A stretch of 64,000 nt of DNA from Lates calcarifer (GCF_001640805.2 NC_066848.1:14029509-14093508), one strand, 5' to 3'; shown: positions 23,351 to 34,933, counted from the stretch's first letter. The notes: generated by a model from the letters alone, not told the origin. Made by a program: numbers and translations.

Positions 23351-24531
23351 GCTTAGCATAGGGGGGGTGGGGGGGAGGCAGCTGCCCCTCCACGCCCAAC
23401 CACCCCCTGGGCTGCCTGTTCTCTCTCTCTCTTTCTCTCCCTCTCTCAGGGGGGTCACAGGTTCAACCACCGGCCGGTGCCTGGAGGGATGGCCACGGGA
23501 AGATAACGCGCATGAGGGGCACTTAGGGAGGAAGGGAGGGACCGAATGAGAGAGGCAGACACACAGTTTGTTCTTAGTCAAGAAAGAGGAAAGAAATGTA
23601 GACATTTGGAGGGTGGGAGAGGGGGGTAAAAGCCAAATGAGGAGAGATGGTGTAGAGGAGGAGATCTTACACTTTCTCTGGACAAGGTGCATGAATAGGG
23701 AATGATGAGACAGGTGAGAGGTGTGTCAAGGGAGAAGATGAGACAGAACCGGTAGCCATTTAAATCACACAACCTCTCTTTTCTCTGGGGGCTGTGACAT
23801 TGTGGACTTTACTGTTCAAGATCACCTCCTCTGGTTTTATACCTGTGTACTTCTAATGTATAACACAGTGTGCTGCAATGAGATTGCAGTGTGCTGAAGC
23901 ATAACTTTTTTGCTCAATAATAAAAGTTGCTTGTCCGTTACTGTTATTTATCTATTTATTTGTTGTATGTAATTATTTACTTGAACTTTAAATTTACCCA
24001 TTTAGCACTGGTCATGTCTTGCATTTTTGGGGGGAAGTGGGGGCTGGAGTCATCTGTGTTGGCACCCCAGTAGTCTCTTTGAAATAAATAGGGGACTGTG
24101 TTTTTTCATTCAGTGCTAATACCTGAACACAGTCCTGCCTACCTTAGAGCAGAAGTTAAAAAATAAATTACAGAGTAGTTGTTCTCCTTTTTGATTGGGA
24201 ACATCATCTTTACAACAGCAGTAAGTGGAAATTAACGCTGTGGTGAAGAGCACAGTTAAAATATTAAAAAGCTGATGCTGGAAAACTGGATAACACAAAA
24301 ACTGAAACCCACACTGTCATGATTTTCATCAGTGCCAGAAAGCAACCTAGTTTGTTGGGAAAACCGCCCACGGTCAGCATTTGAGCTTGTAATGTAAGAA
24401 GGTTTGGGTTAGATGGAAGCTGACTTGCAGAGCACTTAGATGCAGTTGACGGAAGTGAATTTAGGGTCAGTCTGAGTTTCTGTTTGTTGTGAAGAAACCT
24501 TTTCACACAGCCTTGCGCTATCCTGTTCTCA

Positions 24532-24532
<1 letters not shown>

Positions 24533-24591
<59 letters not shown>

Positions 24592-24595
24592 CACA
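24533..24595. repeat. (CA)n microsatellite, long
   Basis: Sixty-three bases of CA with one CC slip at about 24568. Confidence 0.97.
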
Positions 24596-24755
24596 GTCAC
24601 ACACTCTCACATGAGCAGACCCACTAAACTCACTTTCATAAGTCTCTGATCATTTGGCCAGACGCTGAGCGAGCTGATTATCTGGTGCATGCCCAAACTG
24701 CCAAGTCTGCTTAAAAGGGCAAAGAGTGGGCACCACATGGGCACCCCACAAAGCT

Positions 24756-24756
24756 C

Positions 24757-24795
<39 letters not shown>

Positions 24796-24796
24796 G
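24756..24796. repeat. (TG)n(TATG)n compound microsatellite
   Basis: About fourteen TG units and then TATG tetranucleotides. It is the complementary sense of the CA tract 160 bases to the left. Confidence 0.95.
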
Positions 24797-24837
24797 TTTT
24801 ATAGAGGGAGAGTGTCTGTGTGTGCAGGAACTGGAAC

Positions 24838-25050
24838 AATCAGTCAATGAATTGACTGACAGAAAATTAATCAGCAATTATTTTGATAATCACTTAACTG
24901 TTTAACTAATTTTTCATGCACAAATTCCAAATGACCAAGTTCTAGCTTCTCAAATATCACTCAAATATAAACTTTCCACTATTTTATGAGGTTTTATAAA
25001 CCAAAAAAAAGACTATTATTATGAATTAATCAATAACAAAATAATTGTCT
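24838..25050 (-). mobile_element. Interspersed repeat fragment (fish DNA-element type)
   Basis: The pattern ATTGACTGACAGAAAATTAATC, AATTATTTTGATAATCACTTAACTG, then AAATTCCAAATGACC and TAGCTTCTCAAATATCAC, ending near GAATTAATCAATAACAAAATAATTGTC, matches a widespread teleost interspersed repeat. The strand of the family consensus and its class are uncertain. A possible end of the same family (AGGGCTGCAACTAATGATTA) occurs at 35985-36005. Confidence 0.5.
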
Positions 25051-25553
25051 AGAGAAAAGTCCATACTGTACAGATGACTGAACTTTGATGTGGCATACTA
25101 AGCTGGGTAAATCTTGATGGTACCCAAAAAATTATTAGTAGCATTACCCATACAAATCCTTAAGAATTTGTTATGTGTAAAGGTGTATATCAAATTGGTG
25201 TGTGTGTTTCTCTGTGCCAGAAATATATAATTTCTTAATTACTGTTCCTCTTTTGTTTTTTTTTTCACTTGTTTTAATATAGGAGAGATTGAGTCAGTTG
25301 CTTTTGAGCACTGCTACATCATTACACATTACCTTGATTTAATTTGTCATGTTGACTGGTTTGATTTTCTTGACAAGGTTTTCAAATTAAAAGGTATATT
25401 GAGAAAAATGCTAAAATATATAAATTGTTGGTCTGTACATACCTCAAGTCAGTAATATTGAAATATTCTACCAAGCTGAGTAATTGGATTAAGACTCGCT
25501 GTATAATTTTTTAGTCTGTGTAGTTAAAGTGTTTCATGTTGTGTGCTTTTCAG

Positions 25554-25652
25554 ATGCAGAGAGAGGGAAAAGAAGCGTATGATGAGAACATCCACTATCC
25601 TCTCCTCATCACCCTGACCAAAAGACCTCAACCTGTCAGCCACTCTCAATAA
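25554..25652 (+). CDS. camkmt: camkmt last coding exon F with stop codon
   Basis: Last exon, phase 0. It reads MQREGKEAYDENIHYPLLIT, then LTKRPQPVSHSQ and stop TAA at 25650-25652. The ENIHYPLLITLTK segment is the final beta strand pair of CAMKMT (vertebrate ENLHYPLLL-type ending with LTK). The vertebrate protein I recall ends about two residues after LTK, whereas this one continues with nine residues (RPQPVSHSQ), a short extension likely to be disordered. The acceptor is GTGTGCTTTTCAG ending at 25553. The six visible exons together give 166 residues, roughly the C-terminal half of a protein of about 320. Confidence 0.95.
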   Translation: MQREGKEAYDENIHYPLLITLTKRPQPVSHSQ

Positions 25653-27680
25653 ACCAAAACAAGTGAGCCCTCATCTCTACACAGTACCACTCCACACGCT
25701 TTTGGATATTTGAGATAGAATGATGCTACAGAGTCGTGTCAACGATGTGATCCATGTCTGATCTAAGTGAGGAGGAAGAATTGCACTGAAAGAGCAGCAT
25801 TACAATACAGAAAGGTTGTGTTGTGTCAGTGTTTAGTCAAATTGAGAAAGAGAGAAAATCAATTTGTGGTCATATTTGAGACATTTTTGTATTTACATTG
25901 GCCACTGAGAGTTTTTATCACCACATGGTGCAAAGTTTTGAACTGTATTTGAGTGCGCATGTTTTGTAGTTTGGAGTGCTGCTGAGGAACAACCTAATTT
26001 CCAAAGCAGTTGGGATACATTTAGTGTAGCTGAGGAGTAAGAATAAGAGAGGTGGATACACTGTATTCTGACCTTGTACATTTTAACCATCTGCCATATG
26101 CTAAAAAACTCTAAAATAGTAATTCAGTCAGTCAGCCCTTTAATCAGTTGGCCTATCATTCTGGTAGCTGACAAGACAGCTGATCACTGCTCTAGTCAGT
26201 TACTCACTCATCCATCTGGTTAATCAGCCATACAGGAAAGTGAACCACATCCTCCACATTGTCAGTCAGTATACCAGCCATCATCCCAGCCAACAAGCCA
26301 GTCAGTGTTTTAGTCAGTCAACTAGCTGTTCATTCAGTCAGTGGCAGGGACATTTCCTGCTGTAGGTGTCAGTTATTCAGTCAGATGTCCCTCTTTAACC
26401 AGTTGTTATTAACCTATGCCACTGTGTCTGTGGCCCCAGCACGGAGGCCAGCTCTAATTCACTAACTGCCACAGACTGTGGAGCAGCTCATAGTTTCCTC
26501 TGTTTCATTTAATTCTCTTTGTTCCCTCCTTCTTGCACTTTAATTTCTTCTAATACAACTCATTCGCCCAGTGAGAGGTCAGTAATAAGAACTTCTTTTG
26601 TGTATTAATTATAGCAGTGCATTAAACCAGAGACCAAGGAGAAATTGTTGCTCCCCAGGAGTTACAGCTTGCATGGTAAACAGCAACCATTGCTATGGAT
26701 CCACACTACTTCACATTTCAATTTAATTTTACACAGCTCTGTTGTTGTTAGAATCTCTGTTTGAACTGTACAACAGACACATCACCTCCAACTCTTGCTC
26801 CATGCATAGTTTGTTAAAAAGTTTGCTACATGCTGCTAAAGTCCACCTTCAGGTAGTTTAAGTGTGTCTAAACAGAGACTGAGAGAGAATACTTGCACCT
26901 TAGTTGTTATGACTCCTGCTACTCACATTTATTGACAAGTGACCCCAATACTGTGGAATAGATTAAAAAACTGTATGACATGCTGTAAGAGCAAGATTTC
27001 TTTGCATCTTTTCTGTTTCTTCTTACCCCTGATGTCCACTTTCTCTGTACCTGAAGCATCTTCATGTGTGCCAGGTCTATTTTTGGAGCTACATATATTG
27101 ACAATTGACAGGAAAATTAATATTTAATGGTGTGTTTAGTCACAACATATCTACCACAATGATAATAAATGAGGTGCAAACGTGTTTTCTGGATGAATGT
27201 AAAATACAAAATGTTTGCAAAACAACTAGAAACAATATTTGAAATCTGCTGAAGAACAAACACCTCTTGAACAAGAACACAATGCAGCCACACCCAGTGG
27301 ACATCTGGGCATAGTTCATCAAATTGATGAACTATGTAGCTACCATAGTTCTTAAAAGTCCTACAATGTCAAGAGCAAAAACTTTTACATAATTTGGGCC
27401 AGTTGCTCCTCAATTTTCTTTATGAGTTTTTTCTATCAAAACAGTTTTACTCAGGTCTTTTCCCTCGCATTCAGCTGTTTTCTTTTCTCTTGTGGTATTT
27501 AAAAAAAAAGCCAAGTGTCAGTGGGTCACTCAAGCCTAAAGTTGTACCCATGCAACAGAAGGGTGTTTCCATATTTCACTGTGATCCATTGCTGTATACA
27601 ACAGCCAAGAAGCTATGCAGTATTTCCCAGTGGCTGCTGTTTACATTCCTCATGTTAAAAAAATGAAAAAATAAAAATAA
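25653..27680 (+). other. camkmt: Probable camkmt 3' untranslated region and flank
   Basis: No open frame of substance. An AATAAA overlaps the stop codon (25648-25653), but it is too close to serve a normal 3' UTR with confidence. Further poly(A)-signal candidates are ATTAAA at 26621-26626, AATAAA at 27164-27169 and a cluster of AATAAA-like words at 27668-27690. Which is used cannot be told. 26120-26400 shows CAGT-type cryptic repetition. Confidence 0.4.
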
Positions 27681-27932
27681 AAAATAATCCACCTTCAGAA
27701 ATAAAAAGTATTTCCTTTGTGTAACTACTCCGAAAAGAAAATTAAGCCAGTTTTATCAGCGGTCTCAATGCTTTGAGGGCTTAAATTGCATTGCAAAGGT
27801 TTAGAAGTGTATTTAATTACATTTTTATCTGTAATGCAGTTTGCTGTATACCTTTGATATCTGTGGGCTAACATACTGTATAAATACCATCCCAACCTGT
27901 GACGGTGAGCAGTGGCTTCGTTACTGTCTGGT

Positions 27933-27963
27933 GTGACATCACTACCGCTAACAGTGATGTCAC
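27933..27963. promoter_or_regulatory. Inverted CRE-like half-sites (hairpin)
   Basis: A perfect 11-base inverted repeat GTGACATCACT / AGTGATGTCAC separated by nine bases. Both arms carry a TGACATCA word close to ATF/CREB sites. Further TGACATC words lie near 27993 and 28139. Confidence 0.35.
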
Positions 27964-28364
27964 TTGACAACACTTGTACACCACTGTTTACTGTGACATC
28001 TGTGCTCCTTTGCTGCTTCTTGAAACATCACTGCCTCTGTTAGCGGCAAAATCTTCACCTGGTGCACCCACGAGCTGTTGTGATGTCCCATTACTTTTTC
28101 GTGATATTAGTGCTGTATGCTAGGACACTTCTCACTGTGACATCAGCAGAAAAAACAAGAAGCCACTGATAGTGTTATTCAGAGACAATTATGTGTTCCT
28201 TATTTGGATTTGCTAATATCAATAACAGACATAGAAAAGAGGAGGATCATTGTTGCATTACCTTGGGCAAAATTCATAAATTAATGCTTTAGTTCAACAG
28301 ATGTATGACACTTCATTGTGGGATTGAATTATCAAATAGAGCTCATTACATTTTTGTCATTTGC

Positions 28365-28689
28365 AGGCCATGTCCACACTAATCCAGATCGATTTCAAAT
28401 TGGACCAGTTATAGCCTTCCTTCCTCACTGATCTCTTTTTTCTCTGCCACAAAAGAAAATCCTCAAGTCTGGATAAAGTTGAAGCTGCTTCTGTAGCATT
28501 TTGCTGTGTGGGGACACCAGATATTTTCAAAAATACTGATTTGCGGTTAGCATGTGATCTGGCGTGAAGCTGCTGGCTTGCGCGCGGTCTGTTTTATATT
28601 GTATTAGGGGAGGCATGATAGAAGAAACAGAATGAATAGTTGCTTCAATGAAATATTTCAGTTTATATACTTAAGTGTGGACATGGCCT
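28365..28689. mobile_element. Nonautonomous inverted-repeat DNA transposon (325 bp)
   Basis: The left end AGGCCATGTCCACACTAA (28365-28382) is mirrored by TTAAGTGTGGACATGGCCT (28671-28689) as its reverse complement with one extra base. The element has no coding capacity. The flanks TCATTTGCA and TCATGTACT are similar but not identical, compatible with a decayed 8-9 bp duplication as made by hAT-type transposases. A related end (ATGTCCACACTAATCCG) is at 34831-34847. Confidence 0.6.
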
Positions 28690-29079
28690 CATGTACTGAG
28701 TTTAGTCTGTCAAAAATAAAAAATCAGTAGATTGAATGTTGTTCTTTGCAGTCCAAGGGTGGGTGATTTTTGTGAATGAATAAAAATAAATAAATTTTCC
28801 TCAAGAGATTTGGGACTCTGGACTTTCTTTCCTCTTTTGAATTTGGCCATTTGAAAATTTACAAAGGAAACTTTAATACATCAACTATACAGCATTATTA
28901 AATAGCCAGTGTTAAATGCTCACAGATGTGATAAAGTTTCCTTCAGGCCCAGATCGGCTGTGGCCTGTGTTTCAAACACAATGGCCTCCTGCAGGCTAAG
29001 CTGGTGCCAGACAAGGTAACACACACAGATACACACACTTAGTGCTCACACACACATATCAAGACCAGTCAACAGTCTA

Positions 29080-29800
29080 CTCCTCCACAGGAAGAAAGGA
29101 GAGAGGGATAAAGGAGGGAGGGAAGGCAGTACACAGTGGCTAATCCTGCAGGCTCACTCTTCTGTTTATCAGTCAGAAGGAGGGAGGGAGAGTTAGTAGA
29201 AAGGGAGGGACCAGCAAGATCTGTCTTTTGATATTTTAAAGAGGTCTGTTCTCTCCTCCCCAACACTCTGTCTGAGAGACAGTGAGAAGAGATAGAAAAA
29301 GCTGCAGACAAGAGGCAATGAGAGAGAAAGAAAGGCTGGAAAAGACGAGAAGGCAGAGGAGGAGGAGAAAAAAGAAATGGGACAAGACACTGAGTTGCTG
29401 GAAGGAGAGAGGGCGAAGCGAGGCAGTTGGAAATGAGGTGAAACTAGATCGAAACAGCGGGGAAAAAGCTTCACCCATGAAAGAAAAGAGAAGCTGACTG
29501 AGAGACTGAGATTGACTGGCCGAGTGAGTGATCGAACAGAGAAAAAGAGAGAGACAGAGTGCTCCCAGCTCGACACAAGGGCCCCATTAACTTGACCACT
29601 TGCCCTTTTCACACAAAGGCAGGGCCGGCCCACTGCCCCTCCCACCCAATTATCCACGATTAGGCTCAGTGCACTGTGTCAAGATGGAGAGGGAAGGAAA
29701 AGAGGAGAGGGGGAGAAAGGCGAGCACAGGGAGGAGGGAAAAAGGGAAAGAGAGTGAGGAGTGGAAGGAAGTGAGGGGCGGATGGTGAAGGACGATAAAG
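29080..29800. repeat. Low-complexity polypurine region
   Basis: Large parts are nearly only A and G on the + strand (GGAGAGAGGG, AAGGAGGGAGGG, GAGGAGGAG words), interrupted by the unique patch at 29580-29670. Open frames in it are Arg/Glu/Lys-rich or Ser/Leu-rich artefacts. Confidence 0.8.
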
Positions 29801-30469
29801 TTGTTAACACGGAAGAGATTCAAACATCTGATTTAGCACCCTGCATGCAAATGATTGTTCTAATTACTATAGTAGTCGGGAGAGCTCAATACACAGTGTC
29901 CCCTGAAAATGTTCACTTTAATGACTCGTATTGCCACTGCATTTTCTTAAGTATTTCTATTTGCTGTGTATTTCTAACTGGTGAACTGGTGTAGAATAAG
30001 CTGTAAACATGACATAACATTATTTTATAAAGTTGATATGTTGAACATGTAAATACACAGTTGCCTATTTACACATCCAGGTGATACCGTGCAACATTAG
30101 TATTCATTTGAAGTCATGTTTCTGGCCTTGTGAACAACCTAAGCCCAATATTCACTCTCCTTTATCTCCGTTTTGGTCCCTACCAACTCCTGAGGGACAC
30201 TTCTGACAGATTAGCTGCTAAATTCTTCACTGTGCTCACCAGCTGGCTGCCAACCTTGACTGACTGCTGTTTAGTGCTGGATAGGTAGCATACAATGGAT
30301 TTATCAGAGCTCTGGTGCTGAAAACAGCTGCTTTGCTGAACCAATGTTGTGAGCAGTAAAACCAAAACCAGAGTTGGGTGATAATTCATTGGGGGTTTGT
30401 CACCATGACCAAACCCTCTTGCATCACACACACACACGTCATTTGATCCACTGTTACACATATACACTG

Positions 30470-30500
30470 ATCAGCCACAACATTAAAATCTGTTACAGGT
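30470..30500. mobile_element. Interspersed repeat fragment
   Basis: ATATACACTGATCAGCCACA followed by ACATTAAAATC is the start of a family widely scattered in fish (ACTGATCAGCCATAACATTA type). Only the edge is recognised here. Confidence 0.5.
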
Positions 30501-31354
30501 TCTACTGGTGGGGTTAGGTCGGTTAGGGTTGGAACTTGGTTGTGATTGGCCAGTGAACCCACGCATGCAGTACGGTCTCACGCACACCCTGAATGTCTGG
30601 CACACAAACAGAAAACCGACTACCAACATGGTCACCACCTCTGCCTGCATCCTTTCTCCCCACAAACATACAGAGCGTTGAAACCCACCTCATGATACAG
30701 TGCATCCACCACAATACTACATTGTATTCACACTAGTATAGGTCACATTTGCACGCAAACAGCCCTGGTATACTGACACACACACACACACTGACAAATA
30801 CACAGATCCTCCTCACTACACTATAAACACACCGTGGGCTCAGCTGCAGTCCAGACACATTGTATCGTGTACTGTTTTGTTGATACTCTGCTGCCAGCTA
30901 GCTGGCATCCCCAGGGCCTCGGGTTGGTTGCCACTGCTGCTGACAGCAGATATGCACATATTCACACATACTGTACACCAATACAGTTTTGACTGGCATG
31001 CTTTTGGTGCCAACAATTTTGCAGATACTATATAGATATGTACATGAACACAAACTTTTTCCTCACAGTCTTGGCTGTCTATCAAGGCTCAGTGTTTAGA
31101 TACAGATGGTGTGTGCCAGGTGGGTTCAGGTGGTCAAGTTACACCTCTGACTGTTTGACCTGAACACTTTCACACGCATACGTGAATAAGCCATAAGTTT
31201 CAGTGTATATACTGTGTGTTTGAGCGTATAGTGTGTGCATCTCACAGCCCGACATGTTTACACGGCCCTTGCTCTGTTTTGTAACCCCCCACCACCACCA
31301 CCACTCTGTCCATCGCCCAGAATCTCTCAAAACCTTTCAAGCCTTTTCCTCTCT

Positions 31355-31920
31355 CTTCTCCTCCTCAAGGCAATTTGAGGAGGGCTTTTTAAATGATCCG
31401 CTCATTATCGGTAGTGGAGTCACTGTGGTTTTTCAGCTCCGTCTGCTTGCCTTCCTGCCCCCCTCCCCCCACGCCCCCTCCCCGTCCCTTTTTACCTCTC
31501 TGTATTTTTTTTTAAGGGGCTTTTTCTGCTTACCCCCCCCCCCACCCCCCAACCTCCCTCTCCTCCTCCCTCCAGAATGGCTTTTTGGTCCGTTTGTTTG
31601 TGCTCATGAAGTGGAATGCAGCAAAGTCCCTGAGAGCATTTTTTTTTCCTTTTTCTTTTTTTTTTTTAATTTAGAAAGCCATCGAGTATGAGTTGACGTG
31701 GCAGAGTGGGAGCCACCCCCCCAAGCCCCCCACCCCTACACACACATACACACACACCCACACAAAAACACACCACATTCACAGCCCTTCTCGTACACAC
31801 GCCTGATGCTGGCCTTGACGACAATAATGTTTTCCATTACAGGAGAAGGAATTGAGAAATGTGTGGAGGTGGAATTCTGTGGTATTAATGTAGTCACCTG
31901 GAGCTGGGTGGAATAGGATA
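31355..31920. promoter_or_regulatory. Candidate noncoding regulatory patches
   Basis: Two unique patches, 31360-31445 (TTTAAATGATCCGCTCATTATCGG-type words) and 31575-31700 (GGCTTTTTGGTCCGTTTGTTTG, GCCATCGAGTATGAGTTGACG), are separated by pyrimidine and C-rich low-complexity DNA. They may be parts of one element. Motif and composition inference only. Confidence 0.25.
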
Positions 31921-32269
31921 CTGTCTATACAGAGTGGGAAATGTGTGGGTTTTACTGTGTTTATTATTGTGTATCTTTTAAAAGAACATCTTTTATCACT
32001 TGTTGATATGTTCAGCAGACATAAACACTTACAATCAATTTCTGTTGACTCCCATCTGTTCTGTCGGAGGCCTGGCTGGCTCTATAGGCTGCTTGTGTTC
32101 ATCCACATTTACCTGTTCAGCCCCTCTATCTCTAATACCCATTAAACCTCTACATTTGCATGTGAAGGAGACTAAGTTCACTGACTGACTTATTAGCTGG
32201 CTGACTGAAGCGAGCTGAGGTCAGTCTGGAGGCTGGCAGTATATACACACACACATGCACACACATGCA

Positions 32270-32400
32270 CATTCGCACTGTACGGTAATGCTTACACATG
32301 AGCTTATAGCAGTGGGCTGCTAATTAGGGGGGCTGTGCTGTTGACGAAAGCACTCAACTTATCGCTGATTAGGTCAGCCTGGGTGGAGGCGAGAGACACA
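32270..32400. promoter_or_regulatory. Candidate noncoding regulatory element
   Basis: Unique patch with GGGCTGCTAATTAGGGGG (homeodomain core), GACGAAAGCACTCAAC and TATCGCTGATTAGGTCAGCC. It lies between CA repeats and purine-rich DNA. Confidence 0.35.
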
Positions 32401-33760
32401 GACGGAGAGAAAGAAGGAAACAGACCGTGAGACATATAGAACAACACAAGTGGTTTGTGTTGGTTGAGAGTCCTTCCTATAAATGTTGACAGTCTCTCGT
32501 GGCAGTATTTACCCTACTTTTAATGGTAGAGGGCCGACATTAGCCACTGTATGAACCACGTTGAATTAACACCTGCCTCTCTGCACACAAGCAGCTGCTT
32601 TCTGTGCTATTGTCTGCCTGTGACTTTGTCAGTCACTTAATCAGTGAGGCCATCAATCAGTCTGCGAAACAGCTAGTTTGTCAGCGAGCCACAGAATATT
32701 TACATTTAATGAGTAAGACAGCCAGTTAGTACATTCAGCATCCAAACAAACAGTAAGTTGTATTGTTCACATGATTATGCATTTATGTACATAAATATTT
32801 GACACAAAAATTAAACTAGGCTCCCTGTTGATATCCAACTAATATTTTCAATGAGAAAATGAAGATGTATACTTTTTCAAAATTATTTGCAAATTAAAAT
32901 AAAAAACTGATTCCATGCATATTATGTCTGTTCATTAAAAAATACATACACATCTGCATCTACATTACACCTCTCTAATGTTTCTCCTGATAAAAAGATC
33001 TTTAATCTAAGAGTATGTAAATATTTTTATATTTCAAAAGTTTAATTGCAGGACACAAGACATTTCCTTAAAAGTCTTTAAAGTCTCCACATCGCACATG
33101 TGTAAGTTACATATTTGACCACAACTGGCTTCCAAACTACTTGTAAAGTAATCCTCTATCAAATCCTCTAACACTGAGATTTCAGGTGAGCAGCAGAGAA
33201 TCTTTTCCCCCTCCCCCTCCAGTGTCAAACACTGCACATACTGATGCTACAGATTGAAAGTCAAACATCCAAGTGAATATTTGATATCACTGGAGTAAAA
33301 TAGACTTTAAAAAAAACTGGGAACAGTTGAGTTGAAAAGTAATTTAAATGTCCATCCTTTCAAAGATACATGTGAATATACCTGCAATTCATGTGGTAAT
33401 AAATTAGTAAATTGGACAGCTATAAAGGTAAACATGCTAAATGGCATCATCTTTAGATTTTACGTTGTACTATATAATGGATTTACACCAGATCAGTACA
33501 CAGTATGTGGTGTCATCCACAGCTTGTGGGTAAAAAAACACATTCTACACTGAAAATGTAACAGATACAACTTCAGTTTCAGTGTCAGTATGAATGGCAG
33601 AAGCCTGTCTGACAGTCATACTTCCTGCAAATCTTGTCAAAACCTTCATTTATGATTTATTACCTTCCTGTGTGGCCATCTGTCTGTCTGCCTCCTCACC
33701 TTGTTGTCTCCACCTCTCCATCTATTTTTCCCATCCTCTCTCCTGCCCCCACCCACCCTC
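32400..33760. other. Intergenic stretch, no gene seen
   Basis: AT-rich unique DNA with cryptic CAGT/CAGC repetition at 32620-32760 and a C/T-rich patch before 33760. No recognised element. Confidence 0.6.
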
Positions 33761-33764
33761 TCTT

Positions 33765-33990
33765 TGGCCTAAGCGCCTGTGGTCTCCAGGGCAACAGCTC
33801 TAACCTGGCGACCCATGTTCCCGTGGGCCAGGGGGCCATTAGGGGCCAGTCAATGAGCCTCTCTTCCTGCCACAAGTGGTGCCGGTGGGATGGAGAGGGC
33901 CCTCATCTCTGCTTTGAAGGTCACTGGGGCCGCAGCCCGGCACTCTGCCAGTGGCTCTTAGGCCCCTAGACTAGCATGGCAAAATACAGC
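33765..33990. promoter_or_regulatory. Candidate noncoding regulatory element with an RFX-type X-box
   Basis: GC-richer than its flanks. GTCTCCAGGGCAAC at 33782-33795 fits the X-box shape bound by RFX factors (two half sites, two-base spacer). It continues with GGGGCCATTAGGGGCCAG (a short CCATTA/TAATGG core) and ends near CTAGCATGGC. An open frame here is not similar to any protein I know. Confidence 0.4.
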
Positions 33991-34269
33991 TTTGAAACGA
34001 AGGTCCAATTCAGGCACACGCAGATATAACCATTGTTACAAGTCCCGGGTTTGAGTGCACATCCTGGATGTACCACTGAATTACTGCTACACCTTCACCC
34101 CATCCAGTGATGAAATCGGTTAGATATTTCAAAATGTTGTATTTCTTTGTATCGCTAAGTGTAGTCTGACAAGGATATTTTTTGAAAGGCTAGGGTATGA
34201 TCACTTGGAAAATATGAACTCCAGCAGTGATTGCAATGCTAATAGTGGATAGTTGCAGGACGATATCGC

Positions 34270-34650
34270 TATAACCTCACCATAGATTGGTGATGTCCTA
34301 GCTTTTTGGTTTTTGTCCCCTTAAAATTAAGCGATGTCCACTCATGACCCCTTGTCAAAAGTTTTAAAAGTCTATGAATCATGAGGTGTACAAAAAAGTG
34401 ATGATTTTCCCTTCTCAAATCATTTCATTTGAATAATTTTTAGAGCCCTGAAGTAATAAAAATATCCATATTTTAAGAGAAAATTAAAACAAAAATAGAA
34501 TGATTAGAGATCTCGGAGAAAAAAGATAATTCGGTGTGAAAGAAAAATTTTTTGTGATTCACTCCTATCCCATTAATCAAATTATGACCCCTCAGATTTA
34601 TCTTGCAACCTTTTCGAGTCTGGAATCACTAGACAACCAGTTTCTATTAT
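34270..34650 (+). mobile_element. Interspersed repeat, decayed
   Basis: Text such as GCTTTTTGGTTTTTGTCCCC, CCACTCATGACCCCTTGTC and AAATTATGACCCCTCAGATT, then TTGCAACCTTTTCGAGTCTG, follows a repeat common in percomorph fish (pattern of ...GACCCCTTGG...GGGAACCACT...). No terminal inverted repeat is visible. Confidence 0.45.
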
Positions 34651-34933
34651 TTGCTGTATTCATAAAATGTGTGTGTAAAAGTAATGAATCAATCAACGAC
34701 AGAACCTCTGTGTCAGCTTACAGGGTGGCATGCACCTGTTCCAAATAATTTTCTGGCTATTCTGTTTGGGGGAGGTAAATACTCCAGTAGCCACTTGTCT
34801 GCCTCCTTAGGGGGAAATGTACATAGATTATGTCCACACTAATCCGTTTGCAACAAAAAAGAATTTTACTTCAATACAGCAGTTGAGTAAGGGTTTCAGC
34901 AGATACACTCATCCTTGCAAACACACACTTACG

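Larger units (their letters stand above)
18902..25553 (+). other. camkmt: camkmt intron between exons E and F
   Basis: Noncoding, 6.7 kb. It holds a tiny inverted-repeat element (19348-19435), a GT patch at 20854-20873, two regulatory-looking stretches (22200-22460, 23130-23350), a polypyrimidine tract (22540-22920), CA/GT tracts at 24533-24595 and 24756-24796, and an interspersed repeat (24838-25050). 19440-22190 and 23560-24530 show nothing else that I recognise. Confidence 0.8.
28690..31350. other. Intergenic stretch, no gene seen
   Basis: Apart from the polypurine tract (29080-29800) and a repeat fragment (30470-30500), this contains AT-rich unique DNA and scattered CA patches. A unique patch at 29580-29670 (CCCATTAACTTGACC, CCAATTATCCACGATTAGG) could be a small regulatory element. 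I see no exon or RNA gene. Confidence 0.6.
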
